Of a stretch of 8,714 nucleotides of DNA, positions 6,616 to 8,714 are shown piece after piece. The DNA comes from Phycisphaeraceae bacterium. GTDB taxonomy: Bacteria; Planctomycetota; Phycisphaerae; Phycisphaerales; Phycisphaeraceae. A program made the translations under genes and the position numbers. The DNA lies in the NCBI GenBank assembly GCA_016763955.1, contig JAESSU010000483.1, positions 1-8,714 of the forward strand, in the 5' to 3' direction. The number at the start of each line of letters is the position of its first letter. Position 1 is the first letter of the stretch. The notes below the pieces were generated by a model that worked only from the letters and a program-made list of their open reading frames with translations, made no database searches and had not been told where the DNA came from.

Positions 6616-6661
6616 AAATAGATTATCCATGAAATAGTCTGTTAAAAAATAGGTTATTCAA
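6616..6661. promoter_or_regulatory. AAATAG repeats, candidate AraC-type operator
   Basis: AAATAG occurs at 6616, 6632 and 6647, spaced 16 and 15 bp. The outer two extend to AAATAGATTATCCA and AAATAGGTTATTCA (12 of 14 identical, 31 bp or about three helical turns apart). Direct, phased half-sites in a divergent spacer are how AraC/XylS dimers usually bind, and they overlap the proposed minus-strand promoter. A second repeat, ATACTGCT, occurs at 6602-6609 and 6677-6684. Confidence 0.45.
6617..6645 (-). promoter_or_regulatory. Candidate promoter of the dioxygenase/URO-D-like operon
   Basis: On the minus strand TTAACA (complement of 6640-6645, 5 of 6 to consensus) is followed after 17 bases by TCTATT (complement of 6617-6622, 4 of 6). 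Transcription would start near 6610, about 40 bases before the dioxygenase ATG. A weak -10 overlapped by the AAATAG repeats suits an activator-dependent promoter. Confidence 0.35.
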
Positions 6662-6681
6662 TTAAAGACATGTGTTATACT
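6654..6681 (+). promoter_or_regulatory. Candidate extended -10 promoter of the AraC-type gene
   Basis: TATACT (6676-6681) is preceded by TGT (6673-6675), giving an extended -10 element. The -35 region is weak (TTATTC, 6654-6659, 16-base spacing). Transcription would begin near 6688, about 32 bases before the ATG at 6720. Confidence 0.4.
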
Positions 6682-6719
6682 GCTACAATCTGTAGGTTCA
6701 CTGATCTGGAGGTGACGTG

Positions 6720-7220
6720 ATGATTGTCAGTGCGGACTTAAGTACATTTTCGAACCAACATCAATATCGCAGAGCGGCCGGCTTTCCCTATTGGACGATG
6801 GGCTTGTTATTAAAAGGTTCCACGCGATACACCGTGGGAGATGTTCATGCAATCCGACACGCTCCGTTTATGACGTTGGTGCGTCCTGATGCGCCTTACC
6901 ATGTTGCCTTTGAGGAGACTGGTGAGTCGGGCACGGTTTGGGAATCGGGGAATATTATTTTCGCACCGCGTCAGAGTTGGCATGCGTGGCTGGATTTACC
7001 TTCAGACCTGCCGGGTGTCAGTGGCGTTAGCATTCCTGATCATGCAGAAGGTCGTTTGTTGATACAGGCTTTTAGGCAAGTTCTTGATCCTCAAAACACG
7101 CAGACCTATTTGCGCAATCAATGGCTTGAAAATACATTGGAAACCATGATTATCCTGGCTAATCGATTCAGCCCAGATAGCCAAAAAATCAAATGGATCA
7201 ACGTATCCGAACGGTCGTGA
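6720..7220 (+). CDS. AraC-type regulator, N-terminal ligand-binding part (frameshifted gene)
   Basis: This frame encodes an AraC-like cupin/effector-binding domain and then stops. Seen: YWTMGLLLKGSTRYTVGD (21-38) and VRPDAPYHVAF (51-61). A region like E. coli AraC's IIFTPR..W..WL follows: NIIFAPRQSWHAWLDLP. Then comes a helical linker ending IILANRFSPDSQ at residue 155. GGAGGTGA (6708-6715) precedes both GTG 6717 and ATG 6720; the ATG, seven bases from GGAGG, is preferred. The frame runs past the A6 tract (7183-7188) into unrelated residues (KIKWINVSERS) and stops at 7220. The DNA-binding half continues in the -1 frame from about 7187. As written, the product would sense a ligand but not bind DNA. 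It is divergent from the dioxygenase operon, its probable target. Confidence 0.8.
   Translation: MIVSADLSTFSNQHQYRRAAGFPYWTMGLLLKGSTRYTVGDVHAIRHAPFMTLVRPDAPYHVAFEETGESGTVWESGNIIFAPRQSWHAWLDLPSDLPGVSGVSIPDHAEGRLLIQAFRQVLDPQNTQTYLRNQWLENTLETMIILANRFSPDSQKIKWINVSERS
7183..7188 (+). other. A6 tract at the frame break of the AraC-type gene
   Basis: The ligand-binding frame reads CAA AAA ATC here. Adding one A (A7) gives CAA AAA AAT CAA ATG GAT and joins the two halves as SQKNQMDQRI, an AraC-like linker. The rejoined protein would be 292 residues, the same length as E. coli AraC. The cause may be a true deletion, a homopolymer sequencing error, or slippage. Confidence 0.75.
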
Positions 7221-7597
7221 ACCAATTGGCTTGTGACTATATGCAGCCCTGGACGGTGCAGCAGATGGCTCAGAAGGTTTATCTTTCAACATCACGTTTT
7301 GCGCATTTGTTTCGTCAGACGATGGGGGTGACGCCGATGTATTACTTAGAGCAGCAGCGCGTGATGCGGGCTAGAGAGTTATTGCTTTCGACCAATCAAG
7401 CTGTGGGGGATATTGCACGAGCTGTGGGCTATGAAGACCCGCTTTATTTTTCAACGCGATTTCGAGTCACGACAGGTCAATCTCCACGAGCCTACCGCCA
7501 ACATCCTAATCCCCGGCCCCCGGAACTCGCCCCCGGAACTCGGAACCCTCGGAACCCAGACCCTAGACCTCGCAACTCGGTCCATCCCTCTAATTAG
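7193..7597 (+). CDS. AraC-type regulator, C-terminal DNA-binding part (frameshifted gene)
   Basis: This frame carries the complete AraC/XylS double helix-turn-helix domain. The first is PWTVQQMAQKVYLSTSRFAH (residues 19-38 of this piece). The second is VGDIARAVGYEDPLYFSTRF (71-90), continuing into RVTTGQSPRAYR, the family signature. The ATG at 7193 is nominal: no Shine-Dalgarno precedes it, and it overlaps the upstream frame, so this part is probably translated only if the frame break at 7183-7188 is bridged. After SPRAYRQ the last roughly 30 residues are Pro/Arg/Asn-rich and are encoded by a GGAACTCG-type DNA repeat rather than a conserved domain. The stop overlaps the stop of the convergent gene by 4 bases. 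In an intact state it would activate the divergent operon from the AAATAG sites (inference). Confidence 0.82.
   Translation: MDQRIRTVVNQLACDYMQPWTVQQMAQKVYLSTSRFAHLFRQTMGVTPMYYLEQQRVMRARELLLSTNQAVGDIARAVGYEDPLYFSTRFRVTTGQSPRAYRQHPNPRPPELAPGTRNPRNPDPRPRNSVHPSN
7517..7580. repeat. CCCCCGGAACTCG repeat block
   Basis: CCCCCGGAACTCG is perfectly duplicated in tandem at 7517-7529 and 7530-7542. Diverged copies follow: GAACCCTCG (7543-7551), GAACCCA (7552-7558) and CGCAACTCGG (7571-7580). Its complement, CGAGTTCCGGGGG, resembles the block at 1-64, so the two may be members of one dispersed family in opposite orientation. The block lies inside the 3' end of the AraC-type gene. Confidence 0.65.
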
Positions 7598-8714
7598 TCT
7601 TGGGTTTTCGCGGGCTGATTTTTTTGTTGGGCTTTGAGTCGTCGGTGATTTTCGAGCATGATGGCGAAATGGCTGTGTGATAATTTCATGCGGAAGGACA
7701 TCTGCTTGGGAGTTTTAGATTCATGTTCACTGTTGAGGCGAATCTGGTCTTCGAGCCATGAGAGGTTTGAGGTGAAGGCACTTCGTGCTGCTAGGCGAGT
7801 CCATACTTTGAAGACGGGCTGCGTTTTCCACAACATGGTTTCATAGGCAACGGCTTGCTTGAGGGTCCATTTTCTAAAGAGTTCAAGGTATTCAGGTGCG
7901 ATGCCTTTGGAGGTTTCCCACATGTCCACGCCGAGATCAAAAAGATGGGAGACACCTGTGACGGCACCTTCGATGATTTTTTTACCCTGCAAATCTTGGG
8001 CGGTCATGACATGGGGGTAGCCACATCCCCAGCCTAGTGCGGCGACGGGTCGGTTCCATTTTTGAGGTGAGTTTGGGCCTTGGTATTTTTTGAGATAAGT
8101 TGGATAATGCATGCGCATCGTTGCAGAAAGAAAAGAGCGTGATGCCGCATAGATACCAAAGTGTTCAGCGGGTGTGTTGCCGATTTGTTTTGCCATGCCT
8201 GCATAACCAAGCCAGCCGCAGTATTCACTGTTGAGCATATCGAGGCCGTTGCCGCCTGCACCTTCAGCGGAATACGATGAAAGAAATGCCCAGTCCATAA
8301 ATGTACGCGGGTAGGAGGTGATCCACTCGACGAGATGCCAGTTGTCTTGGATGGTGCGCCGGTCGTTATGCAAAAGTCCGTAGAGATACATACTGTAGAG
8401 TGTGATGGCTGCTGATTCATTGTTGTCATTAAAGATGCGATAGCCTTGATGGGTATAGGCTGTTGGGTAAATAAAATGCGTAAAGTAGGGGGTCTGTGAA
8501 TGCGGTTCGATGCGTTTGCGAACGATGGTTTTGTAGGCAAACAAGTTGAGTCCAAGTGTGAAATTCCGGAAGATATTTTCTTCAAGGACTTGTCGTTCTT
8601 TAGCCATGGACGGGGGTAGGTAAGGCAAGATTTGAAGATACCCCATGGCAAACCCGACATTGCGATAAAGATCATTGACCGTATGTGTGAATTCCAGAGG
8701 GTCCTTTCTAATAC
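7594..8714 (-). CDS. Unrecognised protein, C-terminal part; 5' end beyond the window
   Basis: No family is assigned. The frame is open from the right edge (no stop between 8646 and 8714, reading IRKDPLEFTHTVNDLYRNVG before Met at 8646), so at least 372 C-terminal residues are present and the true start lies outside. The protein is mainly helical and rich in Trp, Tyr and His. Notable stretches are TYPTAYTHQ-like IYPTAYTHQGYRIFNDNNES, DWAFLSSYSAEGAGGNGLDM, LNSEYCGWLGYAGMAKQIGN and AALGWGCGYPH. Repeated aromatic helices with Gly-rich turns recall alpha/alpha-toroid carbohydrate-active enzymes, but this is only an impression. The C-terminus is basic and polar (about the last 50 residues), with no membrane segment. 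It is convergent with the AraC-type gene, sharing 4 bases at the stops, and belongs to a separate transcript that begins off the window. Confidence 0.8.
   Translation of the reverse strand, partial: IRKDPLEFTHTVNDLYRNVGFAMGYLQILPYLPPSMAKERQVLEENIFRNFTLGLNLFAYKTIVRKRIEPHSQTPYFTHFIYPTAYTHQGYRIFNDNNESAAITLYSMYLYGLLHNDRRTIQDNWHLVEWITSYPRTFMDWAFLSSYSAEGAGGNGLDMLNSEYCGWLGYAGMAKQIGNTPAEHFGIYAASRSFLSATMRMHYPTYLKKYQGPNSPQKWNRPVAALGWGCGYPHVMTAQDLQGKKIIEGAVTGVSHLFDLGVDMWETSKGIAPEYLELFRKWTLKQAVAYETMLWKTQPVFKVWTRLAARSAFTSNLSWLEDQIRLNSEHESKTPKQMSFRMKLSHSHFAIMLENHRRLKAQQKNQPAKTQD

Noticed and set aside
7181..7189. Canonical programmed -1 frameshift heptamer
   Set aside because: The zero frame reads CAA AAA ATC, which is not X XXY YYZ, and no strong downstream stem or upstream stimulatory Shine-Dalgarno is apparent; mutation, error or slippage is likelier.

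Overview
The window reads as a chromosomal segment of a free-living Gram-negative-type bacterium. A Planctomycetota (Phycisphaerae-like) or related PVC-group source fits best, because a URO-D-like/phytanoyl-CoA-dioxygenase pair beside an AraC regulator and intergenic TTCCGGGG/GGAACTCG octamer-type repeats are familiar there. This is an inference from gene content; no 16S or lineage-specific marker is present. Base composition is uneven. Two 60-base rows counted by hand give 34/60 G+C inside proS (1021-1080) and 21/60 inside the first cassette gene (2221-2280).

Region 1 (1-1898): a degenerate octamer repeat block, a small 5' hairpin, and proS, which encodes bacterial-type prolyl-tRNA synthetase with its inserted editing domain. 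Region 2 (1899-4090): an AT-rich insert between two housekeeping genes. It carries three overlapping genes on the + strand: a TIGR04255-family protein (255 aa), a small protein with one hydrophobic segment (134 aa) and a protein with QGDI and VITQDCD motifs (210 aa). The ATGA stop/start overlap and the following 20-nt overlap argue for one translationally coupled operon. Its function is unknown. It is the best candidate in the window for an undescribed system, possibly a mobile accessory or defence-like cassette. Region 3 (4091-4690): trmL, a tRNA wobble-nucleotide 2'-O-methyltransferase, then a long hairpin shared with the convergent operon.

Region 4 (4691-7597): a divergent regulator/operon unit. 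On the minus strand a phytanoyl-CoA-dioxygenase-family enzyme and a URO-D-fold methyltransferase-like protein lie 3 nt apart. On the plus strand is an AraC/XylS-type regulator whose ligand-binding and DNA-binding halves are in different frames. One extra A in an A6 tract would rejoin them into a 292-aa protein. The 148-bp spacer carries promoter-like elements in both directions and AAATAG repeats spaced 15-16 bp, plausible AraC-type operator half-sites. Region 5 (7517-8714): a CCCCCGGAACTCG repeat block that is translated into the regulator's tail, and the C-terminal 372 residues of an unrecognised minus-strand protein that runs off the right edge. No rRNA, tRNA, CRISPR array, integrase or transposase was found, and no gene-free stretch exceeds 300 bp.
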